A DNA stretch of 64,000 bases. Source: DATAAP01 sp041690495. Its GTDB lineage: Bacteria; Pseudomonadota; Alphaproteobacteria; CACIAM-22H2. Position 1 is the stretch's first letter; each line of letters opens with the position of its first letter. Location of the stretch: contig JAWLHE010000002.1 in NCBI GenBank assembly GCA_041690495.1, positions 1 to 64,000 on the forward strand, read 5' to 3'. The translations under genes and the position numbers were made by a program. Below, in pieces: positions 50,560 through 59,466 of the stretch. Under the pieces are notes generated by a model. It was not told where the DNA came from, ran no database searches, and saw only the letters and a list, made by a program, of their open reading frames with translations.

Positions 50560-51579
50560 ATGCTGCTTCGGTATCTCGAACTGTTGAATCGCGGGCTGGT
50601 GCCGCAGAACCTGCCTGGCGGCACGTCCGTCGGCTGGCCGCGGCCCCGCGTCCCGCAGATGCGGCCGGACCTTCCGGGATGGCCGATCGGTCGGCCAGTC
50701 GGTTTGCTCGAAGCTATGGACGAGGACGACAAGCCGCCCGGGCTGCTCGGGATGGTCGGAGATTCAGATGCCCGATCGCGAAGATCGCTGCCGGCAGCGG
50801 ACGAGAGCGCGTTGCCATCTGACCAGCTTGCCCAAACGGCGCCCGGTGTGGCACCCGACTCGCCGGGTTCGGCGGATGTGCCGCCGATACCCGCGTACAA
50901 GAGCAAGTCGGTCCGAAAGGCTGACTGGACGGCGTTCCATCGCAGCTTGGGGCGCCTGCAGGGGATCGGTCCGAATGCGCTGTCGGCGTTCGGACGGACT
51001 TTTGCGGAGGAAGGCGGGATGACCCCCAATGCCAGCAGCGGTGCGGTAGCGGGGATCATGCCGGTGACGTTCGATGAGCTAAACCGCAGCGGAAGGATTC
51101 CGGAGCTGGCAAACATCGCCTCGGTCGGTCAACTTACCCCCGAACTCGCGGCCCTGATTTATGCAGATATCGCGAACCAGCGGCTGCGCACCGTTGGCGG
51201 CATTGCGGCTCTCGAACAGATCAACCGGGCCGCATCGGAAGCGCTCTATGATTCGCTCTTCCAGCATGGCGGTGCCGGCGGCACGGGGTTCATCCAAGAG
51301 GCCGTCAATGAAATCATCGATGGGTTGCCGGAGACTGAACGCCGGCGGCTGGCGGTTGGCCGCCTCACGCTGGACCGGAAAATGGGGCCAGGCACGTTTG
51401 GCGCGCTCAAGGCGCTGGTCCAGGACAGCCCTGAGACGGCCGCCCGGCTTCTCGGCGCCCTGGCCGACGCGCGGAGCAAGCCAGTGAAAGGAAAGCCGAG
51501 GGCAGCCGGAGAACTTGCGCGATTCGGGCGCCACCGGGAAGGGCGAAGTCAGCCGCCAGCTAGTCTTGCTGGTAGATAA
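50560..51579 (+). CDS. Probable phage peptidoglycan hydrolase (GH108-like with PG-binding end)
   Basis: A 339-residue protein. The N-terminal about 140 residues are proline-rich and look disordered. From about 145 the pattern AFGRTFAEEGGMTPNASSGAVAGIMPVTFDEL resembles the catalytic Glu-Gly-Gly region of GH108/TtsA-type muramidases. DRKMGPGTFGALKALVQ matches the short PG_binding_3 repeat that ends those enzymes. ATG 50560 has TGGAGAC upstream; 50548 is possible. No signal peptide is seen, so it needs a holin or acts in the virion. Its end overlaps the convergent moron by 20 nt. Confidence 0.58.
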   Translation: MLLRYLELLNRGLVPQNLPGGTSVGWPRPRVPQMRPDLPGWPIGRPVGLLEAMDEDDKPPGLLGMVGDSDARSRRSLPAADESALPSDQLAQTAPGVAPDSPGSADVPPIPAYKSKSVRKADWTAFHRSLGRLQGIGPNALSAFGRTFAEEGGMTPNASSGAVAGIMPVTFDELNRSGRIPELANIASVGQLTPELAALIYADIANQRLRTVGGIAALEQINRAASEALYDSLFQHGGAGGTGFIQEAVNEIIDGLPETERRRLAVGRLTLDRKMGPGTFGALKALVQDSPETAARLLGALADARSKPVKGKPRAAGELARFGRHREGRSQPPASLAGR

Positions 51580-53293
51580 CTGCCGCCGCCAGGTAAATCT
51601 CGTCGACCTCGCGGTATCTCTCGATGTGCCACCGATTCTCGAACCACCGCAGCCAGTAGATTGTCGGCGGGTGCTCCGAACACCGAGGCCGCCAGCCGGT
51701 CTCGCACCGTCTAAATCGCACATGGACACGCACGTCGTCACGAAACAGTTGTGTGTAGTATTCGAAACTTGTCAGAAGACCGGGTTTGAGTACGTGCGCC
51801 GACTCGATGCGGTACTCCTCGTAAGCGTCGCTTGGAAGGGTCCTCTTATTCGTGCTCTGGTCGGGATCCTCATTCATCAGGTCGCAGAGTACAGGATCGT
51901 GGCTGTACTGGCATGCCAGCAACGTATCCACGGCACAGGACACGGACGCAACGTCACCAATGCAGGAGCTGGCAGTGTTCCTGCGCCACGTGGAGGGAGG
52001 GTCTGGTTGGATGATGTCGGCCGGTGCAATTGTAGAATCCAGCTCTTGCTTGCTGGGGGGACGGAACCGGAATTCGACAAGACCTTCGCGCGTTAATTTG
52101 TCGTGATGCCTGTAGAAGGAGCGGAACTGATGCTCGATCCTCCAGCGTTCACCGTGGCGATGTAGCTGGAAAACAGTCAGAGAATGACTCGCGCAAACCG
52201 TGCGGCCCATCAGGTCGCATCGAGACTCGATGGTGATTTGGAGCTGGTCCGGTCCCGAGGGTGAGGCGCCGCCCCCAGGCCCGGAAGCCGGGGACGATCG
52301 CGTGGTTCGAGGGCTGCTAACGGCGGCAACTCTGTACGGCCTGCTGTTCCATCTTTGCCCGGACTCGAGCAAGCGTGACGCTAAAGTAAGAGTGGTGTAG
52401 TCGATGTCGCGGCAGTCCGATTCCTTGAGCCATTGCCTGCATACGAGATAGGTATAGACGACGCAGAGCGGCCGGGTCCGGTCGACGAGACAGTCATCAA
52501 AAACGATCGTCCGGGGCAGATCGCGCCACGTACCGGGTGGATCCGCAGTCGCCAGCGAAACGATGGCAGGATCTTGCGGCCGAAGGCCTTCCTTCATGAA
52601 GGGGGCCAGGCGCACGCGCGGGTGGACGGCAGGTGCCGATGCGCGGATCTCGGCTGGGGTCTTGTTCGCCACTGCCGCCGCAGCGGCCGCCTTCATCGCG
52701 GTTACATGATCGGCGCCGAAGTCGTCGCGAGTCGCGTTCAGGGCGATCTCGTCGATCTCGATCCAGTCCTCGATCTGCCATCCTATGTGATCCGGCAGCG
52801 CCCACAGGATCAAATGAAAGACAGGTCCGCAGCTTGGCGCGGCACCGGACGCAGACAAGCACTCGCGATATGCGGCGACGATTCGGATGTCGCTGGCCAT
52901 TATCTCGCCCTCGGCTTTCTCCAGCCAGTTCAGCGAGTCCTCACCGAGTTCCTTTATCGCAACGATACGATACTGGAGGTCGCGCCGGCCGGACGGATCC
53001 AGATCCAGGAAGTGGTCCTTCCAGATGTGATAGCCGCGAACCGTGCTGATATCGCAGAGCACGGCGTCGCGACGGGCGATGCAGGCCGCAAGAGTGTCGA
53101 GGGCGCAGGCGGGCGTGCGCGGATCGCCGATGCAGTCGCTGCTGGCAGAGGTTTGCGTGACCACGCGCCATGTGCCGGCGGCGTCCGGGCGACCGACATA
53201 CTCGCGCCCGGTCAGGTCTTCGACAGCCGCCGATACAGGTGCGACGACACTGACCAGCATAACGGCAAGTATGGTTCCGAGAGAGACTTTCAT
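51560..53293 (-). CDS. Secreted protein with three tandem six-cysteine domains (phage moron)
   Basis: A 577-residue protein of unknown function, opposite to all surrounding late genes. A signal peptide (1-22, ending PVSAA) predicts export. The body is three repeats of one domain, about 40-185, 254-395 and 434-570. Each starts with a GTWR or STWR block and has cysteines at matching steps: 54, 63, 71, 80, 145, 155; 268, 277, 285, 294, 359, 367; 444, 453, 461, 470, 530, 538. The first three intervals are 9, 8 and 9 in every repeat. Each repeat ends in a beta-rich stretch with an aromatic WRIE/WHIE-like motif. Eighteen cysteines suggest disulfides in the periplasm or outside. Flanking promoter-terminator units isolate it as a lysogenic-conversion candidate. 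Confidence 0.8.
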   Translation of the reverse strand: MKVSLGTILAVMLVSVVAPVSAAVEDLTGREYVGRPDAAGTWRVVTQTSASSDCIGDPRTPACALDTLAACIARRDAVLCDISTVRGYHIWKDHFLDLDPSGRRDLQYRIVAIKELGEDSLNWLEKAEGEIMASDIRIVAAYRECLSASGAAPSCGPVFHLILWALPDHIGWQIEDWIEIDEIALNATRDDFGADHVTAMKAAAAAAVANKTPAEIRASAPAVHPRVRLAPFMKEGLRPQDPAIVSLATADPPGTWRDLPRTIVFDDCLVDRTRPLCVVYTYLVCRQWLKESDCRDIDYTTLTLASRLLESGQRWNSRPYRVAAVSSPRTTRSSPASGPGGGASPSGPDQLQITIESRCDLMGRTVCASHSLTVFQLHRHGERWRIEHQFRSFYRHHDKLTREGLVEFRFRPPSKQELDSTIAPADIIQPDPPSTWRRNTASSCIGDVASVSCAVDTLLACQYSHDPVLCDLMNEDPDQSTNKRTLPSDAYEEYRIESAHVLKPGLLTSFEYYTQLFRDDVRVHVRFRRCETGWRPRCSEHPPTIYWLRWFENRWHIERYREVDEIYLAAAVIYQQD

Positions 53294-53461
53294 GAATGGT
53301 CCTCAGTCGACGACGCGATGGGATCATACGCCCATGACGGGTAGCTGTCATCAGTACGCGATTTAAAGTAGAGTGCTGTGATTGTTTGTTTCGAACGTGC
53401 TCGAACGCGTTCACGTGACGGACAAAGGCTTAGAAAAATCTGTGCGGCGAAAGAAAGTGGG

Positions 53462-53547
53462 TTGACGCGCGGCTTGGCGCGACTATGTTTGGGGACGGGA
53501 CAGTACGTCCAGAATCACCCGCCGCGGTCTCCGCCGGCGGGTTTTTT
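53462..53547 (+). ncRNA. Promoter-hairpin-terminator unit, copy 3
   Basis: AAGAAAGTGGG precedes TTGACG (53462-53467), a 16-nt spacer and TATGTT (53484-53489). The stem GGACG/CGTCC (53493-53510) has the same GGACAGTA loop as copy 2. The terminator hairpin spans 53517-53542 and ends in six Ts. Only the spacer between the hexamers differs strongly from copy 2. It lies before the small coiled-coil and portal genes; the remaining parts of 53294-53699 hold nothing else recognised. Confidence 0.75.
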
Positions 53548-53699
53548 GTTGCCTTGGGCCAGTAGGCCGCATGTCGGGACGAGGGATCGCTACGACTGCG
53601 ACCGGTGCGGATTCACAGTGCGACGTCGACCAGGTGATCGCTCGATGCGGAGCGGTTCATCGCGTCGCCGCATGCCCATAATCGTACGGAGAAGCAAGA

Positions 53700-53858
53700 A
53701 TGAGCATTCGAGATAGCGCGCGCATCGCCGCACTGGAGGCGCGGGTATCGGAGCTGACCGCGCGAGTCGAGTCACTGGAAGCTCTGGGTCGTGCACAGGA
53801 CCGCAAACAGGGTATCGATCGATCGGCGTCCGCAAAGACACGCAAGGGGCACCGCTGA
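53700..53858 (+). CDS. Small coiled-coil phage protein, 52 aa
   Basis: The heptad-like run RIAALEARVSELTARVESLEAL is followed by a basic tail KTRKGHR. GGAGAAGC precedes ATG 53700. The stop overlaps the portal start (ATGA), showing translational coupling. It may be an assembly or portal-associated factor; this is inferred only from position. Confidence 0.65.
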   Translation: MSIRDSARIAALEARVSELTARVESLEALGRAQDRKQGIDRSASAKTRKGHR

Positions 53859-55933
53859 TGGCGCGCATGGACCATTCAACTCTCAAATCGATTCTCGCGG
53901 CCGAAAAGGCTTCGGCACTCGGCGGCTCGCAGGGATCCGAACTCGCGCACCAGCGTGCACTGGCAATGGATTACTATCTTGGCGAGATGGACGCGGATAC
54001 CCCGGTACACCAAGGCCGTTCGCGCGCCGTCTCCACGGATGTCGCCGATACCGTCGATGGCATCATGCCGTCTCTGATGGACATATTCACCGCTGGCGAT
54101 GAAGTCGTACGGTTCGATCCGGTCGGCCCCGAGGACGAACTTGCCGCCGCGCAGGAGACGGACTTCGTCAACCACGTCTTCCATCAGGAGAATCAGGGGT
54201 TCGCCGTCCTGTACTCGATGATGAAGGATGCCCTGATCCAGAAGAACGGAATCGCCAAGTTCTGGTGGCAGGAGGGACTCGGTGAATCGCGCGAGACCTA
54301 TCTGAGCCTCACCGACGACGCCTACGCGCTGCTGCTCGCGGACGATTCGGTCGAAGTCGTCGAACACACCGAGCGGGCCGATTCGCCGAGCGCCGTCGGC
54401 CTGGGCAGCATGGTGGAGAGTGTCGCAGCGACATCCGTTCTGCACGACGTCGTCGTTCTCCGGCGCCGACCTTACGGCTGCGTGAAGGTGATGGCGATCC
54501 CGCCCGAGGAATTCCTCATCTCGAAGCGGGCGCGCTCCATCGTCGAGGCGCCCTACTGCGCGCACCGGGTGAGAAAGACCGTGTCCGAGCTGATACAGGC
54601 CGGATACCCACGTCGGATCGTGGAGAATCTTCCCACCGGCACCGCACCAGCCACCGAAGAGGAGCAGGCGCGGGCGACGGTCGACGACAATGACCGTGAC
54701 GAGGGGAGCGATATCAATCGCGCCATGCGTACCGTCGAGGTGACCGAACACTATATCCGGGTCGACTGGGACGGCGACGGCATCGCCGAACTCCGGAAGA
54801 TCACGACGGCGGGTAGCAGCGACGAGATCCTCGACAATGAGCCTTACGACCGGATTCCGTTCGCCGGAATCACGCCGATCCTGATGCCGCATCGGTTCTG
54901 GGGCCGGTCGGTGGCTGATCTCGTCGTGGAGATCCAGAAGATCAAGACCGCGTTGATCCGCGCTGTCCTCGACAATGCGTATTTCGCCAACAATCAGCGG
55001 GTAGAAGTCGCGGAGAGCCATACCACGGACCATACGCTCGACGACCTGCTCACCAACCGTCCCGGAGGCATCGTTCGGACCAAAATGCCGGGCGGGCTCG
55101 TTCCCATTCCGACGAACCCGATCGGCCCGCATATCTTCCCGGTGCTCGAGTACATGGACGCTGCGCGCGAAGTGCGTACGGGCGTGAACCGGATGGCGGT
55201 CGGGCCCGATCCGAACTCGCTCAATCCGTACAGCATGACCGCGACGGGTGCGAACCTGCTGGCGAGCGCAGCGCAACAACGCATCCGCCTGATCGCCCGC
55301 ACCTTCGCCGAGACAGGCATGAAGGACATGTTCCTCGGCATACATGAGTTGATTCTGAAGCACGGGAAGGATGCGCGGCAGGTGAAGCTGCGGGACCGGT
55401 GGGTGACCGTCGATCCGCGCCAGTGGCGGACCCGCCAGGACATGACGGTGACGGTCGGCCTGGGCACCGGCACGCGCGACCAGGTGCAGGCTTATCTCAG
55501 CTCCATTCTCCAGATGCAGATCCGAGCGCTGGAGATGCAGGGCGGCGCGGACGGGCCTTTGGTTACACTGACGAATGTCTACAACACGTTGCGGAAGCTG
55601 ACCGAGAACGCCGGGTTCAAGTCGGCGGATCCGTTCTTTACGGCGCCCGATCCGCGCCGCATGCCGGTGCCGCAGCAGGGGCCGGACACGGCGATGATGG
55701 CGGCGCAGGAGCGGCTCCAGGCTGCGGCGCTGAAGATGCAGGCGGATGCGGCGCGGCACGCCCGCGAGGCGGAGCTCGACGCGCGCCTCGGCAAATACAA
55801 AGCCGATCTCGACGCGCAGATCGCCGTCTACAAGGCGAACCTGGAGGCCGCCGTGGCGCAGCGCGTCGCCGGTCTCGAGGCCCAGATCGCTCTCATCAAG
55901 CCGAATGTCCGCCCGGGCGGCGCAATCGGCTGA
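53858..55933 (+). CDS. Phage portal protein
   Basis: A 691-residue protein of podovirus-type portal length. YYLGEMDADTPVHQGRSRAVSTDVADTVDGIMPSLMDIF is typical of this portal group near the N terminus. The middle has VTEHYIRVDWDGDGIAELRKIT. HRFWGRSVADLVVEIQKIKTALIRAVLDNAY is the long helix region, followed by NRPGGIVRT. The C-terminal about 100 residues form a charged helical barrel (QERLQAAALKMQADAARHAREAELDAR). It makes the dodecameric vertex through which the terminase packages DNA. Downstream genes follow head-assembly order. Confidence 0.88.
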   Translation: MARMDHSTLKSILAAEKASALGGSQGSELAHQRALAMDYYLGEMDADTPVHQGRSRAVSTDVADTVDGIMPSLMDIFTAGDEVVRFDPVGPEDELAAAQETDFVNHVFHQENQGFAVLYSMMKDALIQKNGIAKFWWQEGLGESRETYLSLTDDAYALLLADDSVEVVEHTERADSPSAVGLGSMVESVAATSVLHDVVVLRRRPYGCVKVMAIPPEEFLISKRARSIVEAPYCAHRVRKTVSELIQAGYPRRIVENLPTGTAPATEEEQARATVDDNDRDEGSDINRAMRTVEVTEHYIRVDWDGDGIAELRKITTAGSSDEILDNEPYDRIPFAGITPILMPHRFWGRSVADLVVEIQKIKTALIRAVLDNAYFANNQRVEVAESHTTDHTLDDLLTNRPGGIVRTKMPGGLVPIPTNPIGPHIFPVLEYMDAAREVRTGVNRMAVGPDPNSLNPYSMTATGANLLASAAQQRIRLIARTFAETGMKDMFLGIHELILKHGKDARQVKLRDRWVTVDPRQWRTRQDMTVTVGLGTGTRDQVQAYLSSILQMQIRALEMQGGADGPLVTLTNVYNTLRKLTENAGFKSADPFFTAPDPRRMPVPQQGPDTAMMAAQERLQAAALKMQADAARHAREAELDARLGKYKADLDAQIAVYKANLEAAVAQRVAGLEAQIALIKPNVRPGGAIG

Positions 55934-55948
55934 CGTACAGGGGCAACG

Positions 55949-56245
55949 ATGACCAACGTGGAAGCGAAGCTCCGCGAGGAGCTTGCCGCGGCGACCGCGG
56001 CCGAGAATGCGCTCGATATGCTTGCTGCGGCCTTCACGAGGCTCGAACAGGAATACGTCATGGCCTGGAAGTCGACCCCGGCGCGCGACGTCGATGCGCG
56101 CGAACGGCTGTGGCAGGCCGTGCAGGTCATCGGTCGGGTGGAGACCCACCTGCGCGCATCGGCCGCGAACCGGAAACTGACGGAGCGGCAGCTTGCCGAG
56201 ATCGCCCGGCTCGGCGACCGACGGCGATTCTTCGGAACGGTTTAG
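55949..56245 (+). CDS. Hypothetical phage protein, 98 aa
   Basis: An all-helical, charged protein: KLREELAAATAAENALDMLAAAFTRLEQEYVMAWKST and RLWQAVQVIGRVETHLRASA. Its place between portal and scaffold, and its size, match small head-assembly proteins of related phages, but I cannot name a family. GGGGCAACG precedes the ATG. Confidence 0.65.
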   Translation: MTNVEAKLREELAAATAAENALDMLAAAFTRLEQEYVMAWKSTPARDVDARERLWQAVQVIGRVETHLRASAANRKLTERQLAEIARLGDRRRFFGTV

Positions 56246-56415
56246 CCGACGCGGGCCACGGCCCGATACAGCACCTGCGAGAACGGATGCCCAGCGCGCC
56301 ATCGTCCTGCGACGGTCGTGTAGCGTCACGGTCAAAGTCACGGCAGGGGCGGCAGCAGAGAATGTGACGCTGCAAAGCGCTGCGGGCCGCTTCGCCCGCC
56401 AGATGAGGAACACGT

Positions 56416-57408
56416 ATGACGCAACAGAATGCCATCTCCGCCGCGGCTGCGCCTTCGCTCACCCTCGACGCCGCCCTGGATCTGCTGTCAGACGATCGTG
56501 GGGACGAAGCACACAACGATCCAGCTTCCGCTGGCGAACGGCCCAATGCGGCTGGTTCCGCCGCCGAAGGCATTGAAAGCACGCAGCCGGCTGATCATGC
56601 TCCGACCGATCCGGCGGCAGACGAGGATAGCGAAACCATCCAGCCGCCCGGGTCGTGGCAAGCATCCGACCGGGAGCTGTTCCGCAGCCTGCCGGCGGCA
56701 CTTCAGGAGCGGATTGCCGCCCGCGAGCAGCAGCGCGAGCGCGCCGTCAACGAGGCGCTCAGGGAGACCGCCGCGCAGCGTCGGGCTGCCGACGGCGAGC
56801 GTGCGGCATTCGAGGCCGAGCGGCAGCGTTTCCAGCAGCAACTGGACGCTCTTGTTCTGAGCGCCCGGCACGAGCTCGCATCGGAATTCGCGGACATTCG
56901 CACGCCCGCCGACCTTGTCGCGCTCGCGCAGAAGGATCCGGCGAGATACGCCGTGCTGCGCGCCAGGCAGGATGCCCTGCAGCATGCACAGGCGGAGCAG
57001 ACTCAGCTTCACGCACGAGCGGTCGAGCAGCAAAGCGCCCAGCTTCGGACCGTCATCGAGCAGGAGAAGAAGGCGCTTATCGAGAAGCGCCCGGATTTGA
57101 AAGACAAGGCCGTTCGTGACCGCCTCGCCAGGGATCTGAGGGAGTATGCGGTCTCCGCCGGCTACACGCCCGATCAGTTCGACAGCAATCTCTCGCACGT
57201 GAACCTTTTGATTCTCGAGAAGGCGATGCTGTACGACCGTGCGCAGCGGGCAAAGGCCGACGCCGTTTCGCGAAATGTGCCGCGGGTTCAGACGCCCGGC
57301 ACGGCGGCGACGAGGGGAGAACGCGCAGGTGAGGCGCGCGCGACCAGATTGAACAGACTGGAGAAGTCCGGACGCATCGAGGATGCGGTCGGCCTCCTCC
57401 GTATCTAA
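56416..57408 (+). CDS. Probable capsid scaffolding protein
   Basis: A 330-residue hydrophilic protein with an acidic N-terminal third (DLLSDDRGDEAHND and DPAADEDSETIQPP). A long coiled coil (about 100-245, rich in Glu, Arg, Gln and Ala) follows, with a basic C-terminal tail. This charge layout and the position directly before the major capsid gene are those of scaffolds. A GC-rich hairpin lies in the 170-nt gap upstream. TAAGGAGAAC after its stop is the ribosome-binding site of the capsid gene. Confidence 0.7.
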   Translation: MTQQNAISAAAAPSLTLDAALDLLSDDRGDEAHNDPASAGERPNAAGSAAEGIESTQPADHAPTDPAADEDSETIQPPGSWQASDRELFRSLPAALQERIAAREQQRERAVNEALRETAAQRRAADGERAAFEAERQRFQQQLDALVLSARHELASEFADIRTPADLVALAQKDPARYAVLRARQDALQHAQAEQTQLHARAVEQQSAQLRTVIEQEKKALIEKRPDLKDKAVRDRLARDLREYAVSAGYTPDQFDSNLSHVNLLILEKAMLYDRAQRAKADAVSRNVPRVQTPGTAATRGERAGEARATRLNRLEKSGRIEDAVGLLRI

Positions 57409-57421
57409 GGAGAACCGCGAA

Positions 57422-58381
57422 ATGGCAATGCCTGCAGGCACGTTTGACACCTACGCAGCCAAAGGGCTGCGCGAGGATTTGGCTGACATCATCTATCGCA
57501 TCGATCCGACCGACGTACCCTTCACCTCGAACATCGGCAGGAGCAAGGCGTCGGCGAAGAAGCATGAATGGCAGGTGCAGAACCTGGCGAACGCAGTCGA
57601 CGACAACGAGGTCATCGAAGGCGACGACGCGAGCGTCAACAACACCATTCCGACCGTTCGCGTCGGCAATTTCTGCCAGATCTCCGACAAGGTCGCATCG
57701 GTGACCGGCACGATGGAAGCGGTGGACAAGGCAGGCCGGGAATCCGAGATGGAATATCAGGTGCTTCTCAAGGGACTCGAGCTGAAGCGCGACGTCGAGA
57801 AGCAGATGCTATCGAACAAGGCGTCGAACGCAGGTGCTTCGGGAACGGCCGCCCGCTCGGCGAGTTTCGAATCCTGGTTGACCTCCAACGTGTCGCGGGG
57901 CACGGGCGGGGCCAATGGCGGCTTCAGTCAGGGCACCGGGCTGGTCGGCGCGCCGACCGACGGAACGGCACGGGCATTTACGGAGACGCTGCTGAAGAAC
58001 GTCATTTCCTCGTGCTTCCAGAACGGCGGCAAGCCGACGATCCTGATGCTCGGCCCTTCGCAGAAGCAGACCTTCTCGACGTTCACGGGTATCGCGGCGA
58101 ACCGCCACCAGGTCGACGGCGCCGAGCAGGGGGTGATCGTCGGGGCGGCGGACGTCTACGTTTCGGATTTCGGAAATCTGAACGTGGTGCCGAACCTGTT
58201 CCAGAGGAGTCGCTCGGCGCTTCTGGTCGATCCGCGCATGGCGAAGCTGGCCACGCTGCGGCCGATGAAGAACTGGGAACTGGCGAAGACCGGCGACACG
58301 GAGAAGCGCCAGGTTCTCATCGAGTACGCGCTCGAAGTCTGCAACGAGGCGGCTCACGGTGTCGTCGCCGACCTGACCTAG
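57422..58381 (+). CDS. Major capsid protein (DUF5309/SU10-like)
   Basis: A 319-residue protein with the order of blocks seen in DUF5309 capsids. The start is FDTYAAKGLREDLADIIYRIDPTDVPFTSNIGR, then EWQVQNLANAVDDNEVIEGDD and RVGNFCQISDKVASVTGTM. DVEKQMLSNKASNAG and GKPTILMLGPSQKQTFSTFTG follow, and the terminal ENYALEVCNEAAHG-type end reads IEYALEVCNEAAHGVVADL. It builds the HK97-fold shell. AAGGAGAA precedes ATG 57422. A strong hairpin follows the stop. Confidence 0.82.
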   Translation: MAMPAGTFDTYAAKGLREDLADIIYRIDPTDVPFTSNIGRSKASAKKHEWQVQNLANAVDDNEVIEGDDASVNNTIPTVRVGNFCQISDKVASVTGTMEAVDKAGRESEMEYQVLLKGLELKRDVEKQMLSNKASNAGASGTAARSASFESWLTSNVSRGTGGANGGFSQGTGLVGAPTDGTARAFTETLLKNVISSCFQNGGKPTILMLGPSQKQTFSTFTGIAANRHQVDGAEQGVIVGAADVYVSDFGNLNVVPNLFQRSRSALLVDPRMAKLATLRPMKNWELAKTGDTEKRQVLIEYALEVCNEAAHGVVADLT

Positions 58382-58402
58382 TCCGATCTGCTGCAACAGA
58401 GC

Positions 58403-58432
58403 GGCCTGCAGGGGCATCTGCCCCTGCAGGCC
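58403..58432 (+). terminator. Perfect 14-bp hairpin after the capsid gene
   Basis: GGCCTGCAGGGGCA (58403-58416) pairs exactly with TGCCCCTGCAGGCC (58419-58432), leaving a 2-nt apex, followed by TTTG. The short T-run suggests partial termination, which would give more capsid than downstream transcripts. Confidence 0.65.
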
Positions 58433-58453
58433 TTTGCCTGAGGGCCATCGTCC

Positions 58454-58771
58454 ATGCTTTCGCGGATGCTCAGCCGGCGGGGGCCGGTCGAGACCTGGTA
58501 CCACGCCCAGCCCGACCGGACATTTGTCATCGAAACCCGTCAGGACGTGCGGCCGATTCTCGAGCGCAACAAGACGCTTCAGACCGCGAATGACGGGTTC
58601 GACCGACGGCGGGATCTCGCCCGCGTCGCATCGATTCCTGTCGTCGTCCAATACGAGTGGCTCAAGCGCTACGGCGTCAACATTTTCGACCCGGATCAGG
58701 AGAAGGCGGTCAGGCGGCTGCTGAACGACCCGGAATGGCGCTATCTCAGAACATCGGAGATCCACCTGTGA
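58454..58771 (+). CDS. Hypothetical head protein, 105 aa
   Basis: The product has RTFVIETRQDVRPILERNKTLQTANDGFDRRRDLARVASIPVVV and WLKRYGVNIFDPDQEKAVRRLLNDPEWRYLRT. Short proteins of this kind follow capsid genes in podovirus-like phages, but no function is known to me. The end overlaps the GTG start of the adaptor gene. Confidence 0.7.
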   Translation: MLSRMLSRRGPVETWYHAQPDRTFVIETRQDVRPILERNKTLQTANDGFDRRRDLARVASIPVVVQYEWLKRYGVNIFDPDQEKAVRRLLNDPEWRYLRTSEIHL

Positions 58772-59439
58772 CCATCACCACCTATGCGGAGTTGCAATCC
58801 GCCGTCGCTGAATGGCTGGCCCGGCCCGGCGACGCGATTGTGGCGACCGTCGCTCCGGACCTGATCCGCCTCGCCGAGGCCCGCATCAATTTCGGTTCCG
58901 GCGAGGCCGGGCACGATCTGTACTCGCCGCCCTTGCGCGTACGGCAGATGGAATCGCGCGCGACCGCGCTTCTGGCGGGCGAGTACATCGCCCTGCCGCC
59001 GGATTTCACCGAACTGCGCGAAATCAAGATCAACACGACGCCCGAGCGGAAACTGACCTATGTGACGCCGCAGCAATTTGCCGAAACCGCGGCGTCGTCG
59101 GCGTCCGGAATACCCCGTGTCTACACGTTGGTCGGGAACGACATCCGGTTCGGCCCGGCGCCGGTGCCAGGCGGAGGACTGACGGCCGAGCTTCATTACT
59201 ACGCCGCCGTTCCGGCGCTGTCCGATTCTGCGCCTTCGAACTGGCTGCTGGCCGCCGCGCCGAACGTCTATCTGTTCGGTGTGCTGCTCGAAGCATCCCC
59301 GTATATCGGCGACGACGCTCAGCTCGCAAGATGGTTCGCGATGTTCTCGGCAGCGGTAAGGGCGCTGCAAGCACAGGACCGGCGCGCGCGGCATGGAAAT
59401 GCGCCTCTTCTGATGGCGACCACTACACCGACGCCATGA
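58768..59439 (+). CDS. Probable head-tail adaptor protein
   Basis: A 223-residue protein beginning TITTYAELQSAVAEWLARP, with RLAEARINFG, RVRQMESRATALLAGEYIALPPDFTELREIKIN and the C-terminal LHYYAAVPALSDSAPSNWLLAAAPNVYLFGVLLEA. This matches phage adaptor (gp6/SU10 adaptor-like) proteins that bind below the portal. The GTG start at 58768 overlaps the previous gene, and upstream in-frame sequence is unrelated. Confidence 0.72.
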   Translation: MTITTYAELQSAVAEWLARPGDAIVATVAPDLIRLAEARINFGSGEAGHDLYSPPLRVRQMESRATALLAGEYIALPPDFTELREIKINTTPERKLTYVTPQQFAETAASSASGIPRVYTLVGNDIRFGPAPVPGGGLTAELHYYAAVPALSDSAPSNWLLAAAPNVYLFGVLLEASPYIGDDAQLARWFAMFSAAVRALQAQDRRARHGNAPLLMATTTPTP

Positions 59440-59466
59440 TTCGAGAGCCAGAACGGAGCCAGACGC

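Noticed and set aside
52433..53344. Plus-strand open frame opposite the secreted triple-domain protein
   Set aside because: The minus-strand frame has a signal peptide and regular cysteine repeats. The plus frame has no ribosome-binding site or domain, so the minus strand is taken as coding.
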